Assembly: GCF_020510625.1 (NCBI RefSeq)
Contig: NZ_CP075191.1
Coordinates: 1,898,001-1,962,000, forward strand
Direction of reading: 5' to 3'
DNA from: Ferribacterium limneticum
Lineage (GTDB): Bacteria > Pseudomonadota > Gammaproteobacteria > Burkholderiales > Rhodocyclaceae
DNA length: 64,000 nt
Numbering within the stretch: the stretch's first letter is position 1; every line of letters begins with the position of its first letter. The notes below the pieces were generated by a model that saw only the letters and a list, made by a program, of their open reading frames with translations, did not search any database and was not told where the DNA came from. Shown here piece after piece: positions 17,994 through 26,098 of this stretch. A program made the translations under genes and the position numbers.

Positions 17994-18974
17994 TCACATC
18001 GAACCGCTCGCTTGGCTGGCAGCCGATTCGTTCAAGGCCAGCAGGGCGGCGGCCTGCTGGGTGCACTGGGCAGAAATGTTCTCGTCGAGGGCTTTCAGCC
18101 AGCGTCGCGGAATGCTCACCGTGCCGTAGCGGGCACCGGCCAGCATGCCGGCGATGGCGCCGGTGGTGTCGGCATCACCGCCACGATTGACGATGTCGAG
18201 CAGGCAATCCTCGAAAGTTTCGGTGGCGAAGAAGGATTGCAGCACGGCCTGCATGGTATCGACGACGAAACCGCTCGGGTTGTCACGGCGTTTCTTGTCG
18301 TAGGCAAAGACCGGGTAGTCGCTGACCAGCTTGAAGGCCCGCTCGTGTTCGACCTCGATGGGGTCGCGACCGGCCAGAAAGTCCTGCACCATGAAGGCCA
18401 GCGTTTCGCAGGCGGCATCGGACAGTGCGTTGTGATGGGTAACGTGGGCCTGGGCGCGGCAGGCACTGACGGTCAGTTCCGGTGGCTTGCCTTGGCAGGC
18501 CAGGGCGACTGGCAGGATGCGCATGGCGGCGCCGTTGCCGGCATCGTGTTCGGAGGCGGCTGCTTCCGGATTGCCGGTCTTGCGGAAGGAAATCAGGTTG
18601 CGGCGGACGGTGTTGCCGATGTCGACCGGCTTGGCGCGCATCCAGGCATCGAAGGCTTCGGCCGCTGCCTTGGCGATGACCCCGCCACTGGCCAGGATGG
18701 ATTCGCCGAGGGCCAGCGACATGGTCGTGTCGTCGGTGACCTGGCCGGCCTTCAGGCGCAACCAGCCACCGCCGGTAATCTCGGTATGGATGCCGACCTG
18801 ATGGTGGATTTCATTGGGCGTCAGGAATTCGACAGTGGCACCCAGCGCATCGCCAATCGCCAGGCCAAGATAGGCCGCTTCAGCTTTGTCCTGCAGCGGC
18901 GAAATCCATGGCGGGGGGGCGGCGCGCCGACGTACCGGCGCGGTCTTGGCGATCAGTTCTCCGGTCCAAAACAT
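17994..18974 (-). CDS. draG: ADP-ribosyl-[dinitrogen reductase] hydrolase
   Basis: A 326-residue ADP-ribosylglycohydrolase that removes the ADP-ribose placed on NifH by DraT. Family signatures: GLAIGDALGATVEF with GQVTDDTTMSLAL (dinuclear metal ligands), GNGAAMRILPVAL, and the late NRGGDADTTGAIAG metal motif. It is the last gene of the leftward nifB operon, overlapping nifQ by 22 bp. The N-terminal 25 residues are Arg/Pro-rich and outside the conserved core. draT itself lies 9 kb away next to nifH. Confidence 0.95.
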   Translation of the reverse strand: MFWTGELIAKTAPVRRRAAPPPWISPLQDKAEAAYLGLAIGDALGATVEFLTPNEIHHQVGIHTEITGGGWLRLKAGQVTDDTTMSLALGESILASGGVIAKAAAEAFDAWMRAKPVDIGNTVRRNLISFRKTGNPEAAASEHDAGNGAAMRILPVALACQGKPPELTVSACRAQAHVTHHNALSDAACETLAFMVQDFLAGRDPIEVEHERAFKLVSDYPVFAYDKKRRDNPSGFVVDTMQAVLQSFFATETFEDCLLDIVNRGGDADTTGAIAGMLAGARYGTVSIPRRWLKALDENISAQCTQQAAALLALNESAASQASGSM

Positions 18975-19525
18975 TTGGCGTATTCCTTGCAGACCCCACA
19001 GGATGGGGCGGGGCAGACGTAAATGCCTTCACGCGAGCAGAACTGACGGTAGAGGAATTTCTTCCACTTCATGTCGCCGGTGTTGGCACGGGCAAGTTCG
19101 GGAAAATTGACCCACATCAGCTTGCTGAGCTCTTCGCGACTGGCGAGGCCGAGGTCTTGCCAGAGATGGTCGCGGCCGACACAGGCGGTGGCAACGACGT
19201 TGGCCATCAGCAATTCGCTGGGCGATTTGCGGGCGCGGTGGTCGAGCAGCAGCTTTTGCAGATCGTCCCATTCGGGAATTGATTCGATTTCCCGGGCGGT
19301 CGGTGTTGCTTCGCTGCCCGGAAAGTAGGCCTCGCGCAGATAGCGGTAGGCCGCCGGGCCGAGGCCAAGGTGCGGCGGCAGGCAGCCGCTGCCACTGGCC
19401 TGGCCGGCAATCAGGCTGGCCAGCAGGGGACGGTTCGGATCGAGCGCCGCCGAGCCGACCGCTGGCGCAGCCAGCAGTTCGGCCAGCAGCAATGGCCGCA
19501 GGGGCAGACGATCCGGACCGTTCAT
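18953..19525 (-). CDS. nifQ: NifQ, molybdenum-sulfur cluster donor
   Basis: A 190-residue NifQ. The C-terminus has the diagnostic C-x4-C-x2-C-x5-C motif (CPAPSCGVCKEYAKC). NifQ carries a Mo-Fe-S cluster and provides molybdenum for FeMo-co on NifE/N, acting with NifH. It sits between the FeSII gene and draG, overlapping draG by 22 bp, which indicates co-translation. The length is typical. Confidence 0.95.
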   Translation of the reverse strand: MNGPDRLPLRPLLLAELLAAPAVGSAALDPNRPLLASLIAGQASGSGCLPPHLGLGPAAYRYLREAYFPGSEATPTAREIESIPEWDDLQKLLLDHRARKSPSELLMANVVATACVGRDHLWQDLGLASREELSKLMWVNFPELARANTGDMKWKKFLYRQFCSREGIYVCPAPSCGVCKEYAKCFGPEN

Positions 19526-19549
19526 GGCATGTGCCTTGTTTGCTCGGGC

Positions 19550-19912
19550 TTATTTGCTGGGATATTCGACCAGGATGTCTTCGTCACGGACGATCATCTG
19601 GCAGGCGAGGCGCCACTGGGTCGGCGGGATGTCGTCGACGTACATCTGGTCGATCTGGGCCTTGGTGATGTGGCCAAGTTCGAGCAGGGCAGCGACTTCA
19701 CGGACATTCAGCGGGCCGCCCATCGGGGCGCGCTTGCCGTCGACGGAAGAGACCTTGACCAGACAGGTGCCGCAGTTGCCTTCCTGGCAGCCGAAGTCGA
19801 TCGGGATGTGATGTTCCTTGGCCAGCGCCAGGATGGTCTGGGTGTGGCTGCCGGCGACGGCGTAGACCGTCTTGTCCTTGTGCAGCGGGCTGGTGAAAGT
19901 GATGAGGGCCAT
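19550..19912 (-). CDS. Shethna-type FeSII 2Fe-2S ferredoxin
   Basis: A 120-residue plant-type 2Fe-2S ferredoxin with ligands Cys42, Cys47, Cys50 (GCQEGNCGTCLVK) and Cys104 (RLACQ). Besides the ligand pattern it shares with Azotobacter FeSII the start (ITFTSPL), the long insertion between Cys50 and Cys104, the DIPPTQWRLACQ segment and the DEDILVEY ending. FeSII binds oxidised nitrogenase in a protected inactive complex under oxygen stress. Located in the nifB operon beside a second 2Fe-2S ferredoxin and nifQ. The protective role here is inference from family. Confidence 0.85.
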   Translation of the reverse strand: MALITFTSPLHKDKTVYAVAGSHTQTILALAKEHHIPIDFGCQEGNCGTCLVKVSSVDGKRAPMGGPLNVREVAALLELGHITKAQIDQMYVDDIPPTQWRLACQMIVRDEDILVEYPSK

Positions 19913-19999
19913 TTTTTAAGTTCTCCTGGAGAGCGGGTTGATTTAAGTTTCTCGATTGGGGTTGGGTGATTGCTTTTAATCTTGTTCGGTACATTTGCC

Positions 20000-20064
20000 G
20001 TCATTCCCGCGTAGGCGGGAATCCAGTCGTTTACCTCTGGATTCCCGGTCAAGCCGGGAATGAC
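20000..20064. repeat. Class A palindromic repeat
   Basis: GTCATTCCCGCGTAGGCGGG...ATTCCCGGTCAAGCCGGGAATGAC between the two 2Fe-2S ferredoxin genes. Same family as at 5751. Confidence 0.8.
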
Positions 20065-20077
20065 GGTGGTGGGGCGT

Positions 20078-20365
20078 TCAGGCGGGCTTCACCACAATCT
20101 CGCCGCCGATGATCTGGGCCTGGCAAGCCAGCCGGTGGCCGCGCGGGGCCATGTTGTCCTTGAGTACCTGGTCTTCCAGGATGCTCGGCGGGGCGAGGAA
20201 TTCGCCGCCCGAGATGACCTTGGTCAGACAGGTGCAGCATTCGCCTTCGCGGCAGCCATAAGTGATGCCGGCGCCGACTTTTTCGGAAACTTCGATCAGC
20301 CGGGTGCCGGCCGGTACGGTGACCGAGACGCCGATATCCTGAAATGTGACTTTGGCTTTTGGCAT
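20078..20365 (-). CDS. 2Fe-2S ferredoxin
   Basis: A 95-residue plant-type 2Fe-2S ferredoxin with cysteines at 38, 43, 44 and 46 (GCREGECCTC) and 81 (RLACQ). The extra cysteine at 44 is unusual. It lacks the middle insertion of FeSII and is therefore an ordinary electron carrier. It starts 16 bp after the flavodiiron protein gene, so it is a plausible redox partner for that enzyme. Confidence 0.88.
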   Translation of the reverse strand: MPKAKVTFQDIGVSVTVPAGTRLIEVSEKVGAGITYGCREGECCTCLTKVISGGEFLAPPSILEDQVLKDNMAPRGHRLACQAQIIGGEIVVKPA

Positions 20366-20381
20366 TGTTTTTTCCCCCTGG

Positions 20382-21656
20382 TTATTGTGCGAGAGCCGCC
20401 ATGTCGATCTCGCGGTGTTCGACCCGGCCGGTCAGGTGACGGGCCAGTTGTTCGCCGAGATCCCGGCAGGCTTCGAGTTCGCCAGCGTCCGGTACCAGCT
20501 TGATGCGCAAGCCTTCGACCGGAACGCGCAGCTTCAGGCCGCGCAGGCGGTCCTCGATCAGGCGTACCGCTTCGCCGCTCCAGCCATACGAGCCGAAGGC
20601 GGCACCCAGCTTGCCCTTGATGTTGACGGTGGTCAGCGACGACAGCAGATCCCAGATCGGCTTGACCGCATCGGCGTTGATGGTCGGGCTGCCGAAGGCG
20701 AGGCCGTCGGCCTCCTCGACCAGATCGGTAAAGATGTCGGCCTCGCCACCTTCGAGGTCGTACAGCGAGACGCGGACGCCACCCAGCGATTCGGCACCGG
20801 CCGCCAGCGCTTCGGCCATGCGCCGGGTGTTGCCGTAGGCGGAGAGGTAGAAGACGACCAGCGTCTTTTCGCTGCGCGCTTCGTTGAACAGGCGCGGCGT
20901 GGCCAGTTCGCGGTAGCGATGCACGTAATCGCGCGGCTTGTGGCGCAGCACCGGGCCGTGGGCCGGGGCGATCAGCTGGATGTCCAGCGGTTCGATCAGG
21001 GCGATGGCGTCGAGCACATACTCGCGGAAGGGCCGCATGATGTGGGCGTAGTAGTACTCGAACGAGAAGCGGAAATCGCCGACCGTGTCGTTGAACAGCC
21101 GGTTGTCGCAGAAGTGGCAGCCGAAGATATCGCCGGTGAACAGCAGGCCGTCTTCGACCAGATAGGTGCATTGCGTGTCCGGCCAGTGCAGGTAAGGCGT
21201 GTGGAGGAAACGCAGGGTGCGGCCGCCGAGATCGACGGTGTCGTCGGTGGTGACCGGGATGTATTCGGGCGGCTTCTCGCCGCTCGGCTTCAACAGCGCC
21301 TTGAGCATCATCTGGGCGCGGCTGGACAGGTAGACCTTGGCCTGCGGGGCGCGCTTGAGCAGCTCGGGCAGGGCGCCGCTGTGGTCCGGCTCGAGATGGT
21401 TGAGGACGATGGTGGTGATTTCGTCGTAACGGGCGACCGTTTCGAGTCGACGGAAGAAATCGTCGGCGAAGTTTTCCTTCACCGTGTCGATGATCGCCAC
21501 GCCGTTCTCGCCGCGCACGACATACGAGTTGTAGCTCGTGCCGTTGGCGGTTTTCAGGATGATGTCGAAACTCCGCAGATGCGGGTCGAGGGCGCCCACC
21601 CAGTGGACGCCCGGAGCAATTTCTACGGCGCTGTCAGTGATTGCCGCAGCTGCCAT
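20382..21656 (-). CDS. Flavodiiron protein (FprA-type A-type flavoprotein)
   Basis: A 424-residue protein with an N-terminal metallo-beta-lactamase-like diiron domain (about 10-255; ligand motif HLEPDHSG with His87, Glu89, Asp91, His92, then FTGDIFGCHF and APAHGP) and a C-terminal flavodoxin domain (about 262-400, FMN loop YLSAYGNTRRMAEAL). These enzymes reduce O2 to water or NO to N2O. In the nifB operon an O2-scavenging job is the likely use. ATG 21656 is chosen; the in-frame ATG at 21719 would add residues encoded by a repeat. It overlaps the ArsC-like gene by 23 bp. Confidence 0.9.
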   Translation of the reverse strand: MAAAAITDSAVEIAPGVHWVGALDPHLRSFDIILKTANGTSYNSYVVRGENGVAIIDTVKENFADDFFRRLETVARYDEITTIVLNHLEPDHSGALPELLKRAPQAKVYLSSRAQMMLKALLKPSGEKPPEYIPVTTDDTVDLGGRTLRFLHTPYLHWPDTQCTYLVEDGLLFTGDIFGCHFCDNRLFNDTVGDFRFSFEYYYAHIMRPFREYVLDAIALIEPLDIQLIAPAHGPVLRHKPRDYVHRYRELATPRLFNEARSEKTLVVFYLSAYGNTRRMAEALAAGAESLGGVRVSLYDLEGGEADIFTDLVEEADGLAFGSPTINADAVKPIWDLLSSLTTVNIKGKLGAAFGSYGWSGEAVRLIEDRLRGLKLRVPVEGLRIKLVPDAGELEACRDLGEQLARHLTGRVEHREIDMAALAQ

Positions 21657-22110
21657 GGCTGGCTTCTTTCTCCCCTCGCCCGCAAGCGGGAGAGGGGCTG
21701 GGGGAGAGGGCGTCACCATGCACGCAGGCTTCGATATTGTCTTCCGGCAGTTCGACGTTGTTCAGGCCAATCCAGGCGTCGACTGTCGGTATGTCGAAAC
21801 CGACCACGCGCTCCTCGCCGATTTCCATCAGCGGACGACGGATCAGCAAGGGGTTGTCGAGCAGCAGGTGCAGGGCATCCTCGAAACCGAGATTTTCCGG
21901 CACGATTTCGCCCGACTTGATGTCCGGGGCGGCGCGGTTGAACCAGTCGGTGACTGGCAATTTGCCGAGGAAGGCGAGCAGCCGGTCGGCTGTCCACGGT
22001 TCGGTCTTCAGGCTCTTGGCCTGGACGGTGTGGCCGGCGGCAGCGAGCAGGGCCTTCTGGCGAAGGTTGCCTTTGCAGCCGGGTTTTTCGTAGAAGGTGA
22101 TGGTGGCCAT
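21634..22110 (-). CDS. ArsC/Spx-family nitrogenase-associated protein (NifO-like)
   Basis: A 158-residue thioredoxin-fold protein of the ArsC/Spx family: ITFYEKPGCKGN with Cys12, a WT..RLLAFLGKLPV segment, and NPLLIRRPLMEIGEERVVGFD. In nif clusters such proteins are annotated as nitrogenase-associated or NifO; biochemical function is unclear. The last ~25 residues are encoded by a GC-rich palindromic repeat (21670-21712), so the C-terminal tail is probably recent. The start is the ATG at 22110; upstream in-frame sequence lies in a repeat. Confidence 0.82.
   Translation of the reverse strand: MATITFYEKPGCKGNLRQKALLAAAGHTVQAKSLKTEPWTADRLLAFLGKLPVTDWFNRAAPDIKSGEIVPENLGFEDALHLLLDNPLLIRRPLMEIGEERVVGFDIPTVDAWIGLNNVELPEDNIEACVHGDALSPSPSPACGRGEKEASHGSCGNH
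21670..21712. repeat. Short GC-rich palindrome inside the ArsC-like/flavodiiron junction
   Basis: TCTCCCCTCGCCCGCAAGCGGGAGAGGGG followed by CTGGGGGAGAGGG: a third repeat type (class C), lying within the last codons of the ArsC-like gene and just before the flavodiiron start. Confidence 0.6.
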
Positions 22111-22178
22111 GGGGTCAGGTTTTGGTTGATTGCTGTGGGGTTGGTTTTCGCGGCTGGTGCGCGTGGGGATTTTTTCGA

Positions 22179-22698
22179 GCGTTGTTTTCCGCCTTGAGGG
22201 CGGGCGTACTTTCTTTTGCTTCGCCAAAAGAAAGTAGCCAAAGAAAAGGCGACCCCATGGTCGGCGCCCCTGCGGGGTTTCTTCCGCTACTCGGCAGGCC
22301 GGGCGGTTCGCATGAACTCGCCTGCGGCTCAAACAATGCGAACCGACTGCCCCCGGCCCGCCTGCGTTGCTCAGCGCCTCTCAAGGGGGGCCGAAAAGCG
22401 TCACGGGGGGAAGCGCTGTCCGAAAGACCAAACGCGACGAGTGGCCAAGAAGCAGTAGCACTGGTCGAATCCGGATGGTTTTCCTGGCCCCTTGAGAGGT
22501 GCCGAGCAACGCAGGCGTTGGCGGAAAAAGGGCGAGGACTGTTTGAGGGGCAAAGCCCCGAGTTCCGCAGCCCCCGCCAACGACGAGTAGCACAGGGAAC
22601 CGGCTCAGCCGGCACCGAACCCGGGGTCGCCTTTTCTTTGCTTACTTTCTTTTGGCGAAGCAAAAGAAAGTGAGACGCCCTAAAGGCGGAAAACAACG
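22179..22698. repeat. Giant inverted-repeat element, copy 1
   Basis: About 520 bp without a credible gene. Outer ends are GCGTTGTTTTCCGCC and GGCGGAAAACAAC. Each arm then carries the same ~49-bp block in opposite orientation (22210-22258 and 22620-22668 approximately, 2 mismatches), followed by further complementary blocks (AACGCAGGCG / CGCCTGCGTT; CTCTCAAGGGG / CCCCTTGAGAG). The central ~90 bp is not symmetric. A related copy is at 33734. It separates fdxN from the ArsC-like gene inside the nifB operon. Confidence 0.75.
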
Positions 22699-22737
22699 GT
22701 TGAAGCCGCCACCCAGCGTGAGTAGAGAAAACCACCC

Positions 22738-23016
22738 TCACGCCGCCTCCCGCCACAATCCAAACTCCTTCAACTTCTCAATCGGAATCCCGGTCAGTGA
22801 CCCCGGCGGGTTCAAGAACTCGCCCAGTTCATCAACGATGGCCATTTCGATCGGGCAGATCGCCGCACACTGCGGCACGCCGTGGTCGCCCAGGCATTCC
22901 GTGCATTTGCCGTCGTCGATCAGGAAGTGCGGCGTGTCTTGGTAGATCGCGTCGTTCGGGCAGACATCGACGCAGGCCCAGCAGTTCACACAGGATTGGG
23001 TAATCTGGAGGGCCAT
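22738..23016 (-). CDS. fdxN: 2[4Fe-4S] ferredoxin FdxN
   Basis: A 92-residue ferredoxin with CVNCWACVDVCP (about 9-20) and C..C........C...CP (about 38-55), the long-spaced second motif seen in nifB-linked ferredoxins. In Azotobacter FdxN supports NifB activity and FeMo-co synthesis. It starts 2 bp after the nifB stop with a GGAGG site inside the nifB end, so both are co-translated. A longer ORF reading back to 23163 lies over nifB and is not used. Confidence 0.9.
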   Translation of the reverse strand: MALQITQSCVNCWACVDVCPNDAIYQDTPHFLIDDGKCTECLGDHGVPQCAAICPIEMAIVDELGEFLNPPGSLTGIPIEKLKEFGLWREAA

Positions 23017-23018
23017 GA

Positions 23019-24521
23019 TCAGGCTGCCTTTCTGCCGTCGGCTGAAGCGAGCAACTTGCCGGTTGCCGCGATTTCCTTGTACACCGCCATCACGGCTTCC
23101 TCGATCGGCTCCATGGCATGTTCGCCATTCGGCGCGATGCCGGCGGCTTCCAGCTTGCCCCACGGCTCGTAGCCGATCTTGGAGCAGAGCACCACTTCGC
23201 AGCCTTCGAGAATCCGGATATTGCGGTCGAGCAGGGATTCCGTCGCGCCTTCGCCGACCACATCGCCATCACCGCAGGAATCCATGCCGCCGCAGTACAG
23301 CTCGGTCTTGCGGTGGCTGATGAAGCGGACGCCTTCCGGCGAGGCTTCGTAGATCAGGAATTCCTTGGCGTGGCCGAAGTGCTCGGCGACGACACCGTTC
23401 TTGCCGGCCACCGCCATCAGCACCGGGCGCGAACCTTCCGGGATGCCCTCGTGCTTCGGCTTGACGATGCCGCGCTTGGCGTCGAGCTTCTCGAGAATCT
23501 CGTCATGCACCACCTTGCGGCGGACCATGGCGGCTTCGTAATCGACATCCATGACGTCGATCTTGTCGAGCGTGAACTCGTCGCCGCGATCCTCGCCCAG
23601 GAGGCCGACCGCATCGGCGCGGCACTGGCGGCAGTGGCGCATCATCGCCATGTCGCCGGCGCAGGCATCCTGCAGGTCCTGCAGCATTTCCGGGGTCGGT
23701 TCCGGCTGCTCCATGATGCCGTAGTAGGTGCCGTGCTCAGGCTCGGCGATCAGCGGCATGACGTTGTGCAGGAAGGCGCCCTTGGCCTTGACGATCTTCG
23801 AGACTTCCTTGAGATGCTCGTCATTGACGCCGGGGATCAGCACCGAGTTGACCTTCACCAGGATGCCCCGGTCGGTCAGCATCTGCAGACCCTTCTGCTG
23901 CTGCTCGATCAGGATCTTCGCGCCTTCGATGCCGAAGATGCGCTTGTTCTCCCAGTAGATCCACGGATAGATCTTGGCGCCCACTTCCGGATCGACACAG
24001 TTGATGGTGATCGTCACGTGGTCGATGTTGTGTTTGGCGATTTCGTCGACGTATTGCGGCAGGCTGAGGCCGTTGGTCGACACGCACAGCTTGATGTCCG
24101 GGGCGCGCGCGGAGAGCTGTTCGAAAGTTTCAAAGGTGCGGCCCGGGTTGGCCAGGGGGTCTCCGGGTCCGGCGATGCCGAGTACGGTCATCTGCGGGAT
24201 TTCGGCGGCGACGGCGAGTACCTTCTTGATCGCCTGATCCGGCGTCAGCAGCTCGGAAACGACGCCCGGGCGGGATTCGTTGGAGCAGTCGTACTTGCGG
24301 TTGCAGTAGTTGCACTGAATGTTGCAGGCCGGGGCGACGGCCACATGCATGCGGGCGAAGTAGTGGTGCGCTTCTTCCGAATAGCAGGGGTGGTCCTGGA
24401 CCTTGGCGCGGATGTGGTCAGGTAGATGGCCCAAAGCGTCCGGCGCAGTGCCGCAGCCGCTGGAGGAACAGCCGCCGCCTTCTGCTGCCGGCGCGGTGTT
24501 GCTGATGACTGGAAGTTCCAC
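23019..24521 (-). CDS. nifB: NifB, radical SAM FeMo-cofactor synthase
   Basis: A 500-residue NifB. The radical-SAM cluster motif is PACNIQCNYCNRKYDC (about 64-79), followed by the GIAGPGDPLANP SAM-binding region, and a C-terminal NifX-like domain (about 365-470, with VVAEHFGHAKEFLIYE). NifB makes the carbide-containing NifB-co (8Fe core) from two 4Fe-4S clusters. It heads an operon that runs through fdxN to draG and is preceded by its own NifA site and sigma54 promoter. Length and domains are typical of proteobacterial NifB. Confidence 0.98.
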   Translation of the reverse strand: MELPVISNTAPAAEGGGCSSSGCGTAPDALGHLPDHIRAKVQDHPCYSEEAHHYFARMHVAVAPACNIQCNYCNRKYDCSNESRPGVVSELLTPDQAIKKVLAVAAEIPQMTVLGIAGPGDPLANPGRTFETFEQLSARAPDIKLCVSTNGLSLPQYVDEIAKHNIDHVTITINCVDPEVGAKIYPWIYWENKRIFGIEGAKILIEQQQKGLQMLTDRGILVKVNSVLIPGVNDEHLKEVSKIVKAKGAFLHNVMPLIAEPEHGTYYGIMEQPEPTPEMLQDLQDACAGDMAMMRHCRQCRADAVGLLGEDRGDEFTLDKIDVMDVDYEAAMVRRKVVHDEILEKLDAKRGIVKPKHEGIPEGSRPVLMAVAGKNGVVAEHFGHAKEFLIYEASPEGVRFISHRKTELYCGGMDSCGDGDVVGEGATESLLDRNIRILEGCEVVLCSKIGYEPWGKLEAAGIAPNGEHAMEPIEEAVMAVYKEIAATGKLLASADGRKAA

Positions 24522-24557
24522 GATGAAGGCTCCTCGAATGCTGTGCGGAGCCTATTC

Positions 24558-24573
24558 AGCAATCGGTGTGCCA
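24558..24573 (-). promoter_or_regulatory. Sigma54 promoter of nifB
   Basis: Minus-strand TGGCACACCGATTGCT, nearly the RpoN consensus, 37 bp before the nifB ATG. Confidence 0.9.
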
Positions 24574-24636
24574 GTCATTGAAACCCATATAAAACAGGTG
24601 CTTATGAATCCGGTTTCAGCGGCCTGTCGGTTGTCT

Positions 24637-24652
24637 TGTCGGATATGTGACA
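24637..24652. promoter_or_regulatory. NifA activator site of nifB
   Basis: TGTCGGATATGTGACA, TGT-N10-ACA, 63 bp upstream of the -24 element. Confidence 0.85.
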
Positions 24653-24762
24653 GGGCTTGCGCCAATCGCTTTGTTGCAACGCCGGTTTGGCGCCTGGCCG
24701 TTGCCAAGCGGCCGTCGCGCTGCAAGCGGCACTGGTCGAGCCGGTGCGCTGAGGCGGGGCGT

Positions 24763-25155
24763 TCAGTATCGCGAAAAGAGATCGCGAATCCGGCACAGGC
24801 TGGTCGTGATGTCGAAGCGAGGGTCGAGCAGGGCTTCGCCGGCCAGCAGGCGGGTGATGGCGATGGCCGGGTCGGTTTCGCCGGTCAGCAGCACTTCGGT
24901 GCCGCGTTTCTTCATGTGGCGGATAAAACCGTCGCCAGCGCTGGCGGCGACGATGATATCAACGCCGTCGAGCGGATGTGGCGCGTCATCCGCAAACACG
25001 TGGAGCACCTGTTCCTTCTCCAGATCCACCCTGCGCGGCGCTGGAAGTAGCCGATTTGCGCGGTGACTGGAGAGATCGTAGAGCAGCCACTGCCGGGTTT
25101 GCCCGGCGTGACTGCTGACGGTGGCGAAATCCTTGGTGGCGATGGCGATTTTCAT
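24763..25155 (-). CDS. NifX/NifB-C-terminal-like cofactor-binding family protein
   Basis: A 130-residue single-domain member of the NifX/NafY/NifB-C-terminal family: it begins MKIAIATKDFATVSSHAG and ends with a LLDPRFD segment. These small domains bind FeMo-co precursors or apo-nitrogenase. It is the last gene of the leftward group FeSI-nifZ-nifF-unknown-this gene; the nifB enhancer begins 111 bp further on. A separate nifX is at 50972, so this is a paralogue. Confidence 0.8.
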   Translation of the reverse strand: MKIAIATKDFATVSSHAGQTRQWLLYDLSSHRANRLLPAPRRVDLEKEQVLHVFADDAPHPLDGVDIIVAASAGDGFIRHMKKRGTEVLLTGETDPAIAITRLLAGEALLDPRFDITTSLCRIRDLFSRY

Positions 25156-25253
25156 GGGGTGGAGCCGAAAGATTTGATCATGGGGTAGGTGGGTATTCAG
25201 TCGGCCATGCGGGTAAGCGCCGAGCCAGTCACGGCGAGAAGGCGGGTGGCAAT

Positions 25254-25559
25254 TCAGGCATCAAAATGCAGCGCAAGGCTGGCCAGCAGCTTGGGTAGCG
25301 GCAGGTTTTCCTCGCTCTCCACAATGCCCGGCACCGGGTGCGGAAATTCATAGAAGATGCCGTAGGTGCCGGCCCGTTGGCCGTGCAGGTAGACGTGGGC
25401 CCGCAGCGAGGCAATTTCAGCGTGGCGCAGGGTGACGATGTGCGGGTCATCGCCCCGGTCAGGTTCGATGTCGCAGGCCTGGGCGATGTGTTCGTCGAGC
25501 GAGACCAGCACGCGGCGTATTTCGCGGGATTTGGGCGCGGCCCAAGGGTTGGCGTTCAT
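25254..25559 (-). CDS. Hypothetical protein next to nifF
   Basis: A 101-residue protein with no motif I recognise and no cysteine pair, signal or membrane segment. Its start overlaps the nifF stop by 4 bp (ATGA), so it is translated with nifF. It contains a YGIFYEFPHPVPG stretch near the middle. A nif-associated role is inferred only from coupling. Confidence 0.65.
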   Translation of the reverse strand: MNANPWAAPKSREIRRVLVSLDEHIAQACDIEPDRGDDPHIVTLRHAEIASLRAHVYLHGQRAGTYGIFYEFPHPVPGIVESEENLPLPKLLASLALHFDA

Positions 25560-26089
25560 GGCAGTAGCTCCGGTTTGATCTGGGCAAGCCAGGTATCGAT
25601 GCGTTCCTCGGTCAGGACCGGCTGCAGATGCTGGTCGAGGGCCAGGCCGAAAAACTCGTCACCATCGAGCGCCTTCGAGGCCTTGAATTCGTAACCCACG
25701 CTTGGCCAGCGCCCAATCATGCGGGCGCCGGCGTCTTCGAAGGCATCGTGGAGCAGGCCGATGGCATCGACAAATTCGTCGGGATATTTCTTCTGGTCGC
25801 CGAGGCCGAAAATGGCAATGGTCTTGCCGCTCAGATCGGTATCGGCCAGTTGCGGCAGAAATTCCTCCCAGCTCGGCTGGTTGAGGCCGACCGACTGACC
25901 GGGCAGTTCGCCGTCGCCGAGTGTCGGGCTGCCGACGATCAGTGCATCGTAGGCGAGAAAGTCGGCCAGCGTGACCCGGCCGATATTGACCGGTGCGTCG
26001 GCAGCATCGCCCAGCTTCTTGGCGATCTGCTTGGCAATCAGCCGGGTGCGCCCTGTGTCGGTGCCGAAGAAAATGCCGATTCTGGCCAT
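25556..26089 (-). CDS. nifF: Nitrogenase-type flavodoxin NifF
   Basis: A 177-residue long-chain flavodoxin. The FMN phosphate loop GTDTGRTRLIAK is at 9-20, the first isoalloxazine loop around SPTLGDGELPG (54-64), and the second around GLGDQKKYPDEFVDA (95-109); the ~20-residue insertion of long-chain flavodoxins follows. NifF donates electrons to NifH. It lies in the FeSI-nifZ-nifF group and overlaps the next ORF by 4 bp. Confidence 0.93.
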   Translation of the reverse strand: MARIGIFFGTDTGRTRLIAKQIAKKLGDAADAPVNIGRVTLADFLAYDALIVGSPTLGDGELPGQSVGLNQPSWEEFLPQLADTDLSGKTIAIFGLGDQKKYPDEFVDAIGLLHDAFEDAGARMIGRWPSVGYEFKASKALDGDEFFGLALDQHLQPVLTEERIDTWLAQIKPELLP

Positions 26090-26098
26090 GACTGTTCC

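Noticed and set aside
20346..21920. Long plus-strand frame (524 codons)
   Set aside because: Antisense of the flavodiiron protein, whose motifs are intact on the other strand.
22115..22756. Open frames on both strands in the giant repeat
   Set aside because: They follow the inverted repeat and change content between the two copies; no ribosome site or family match.
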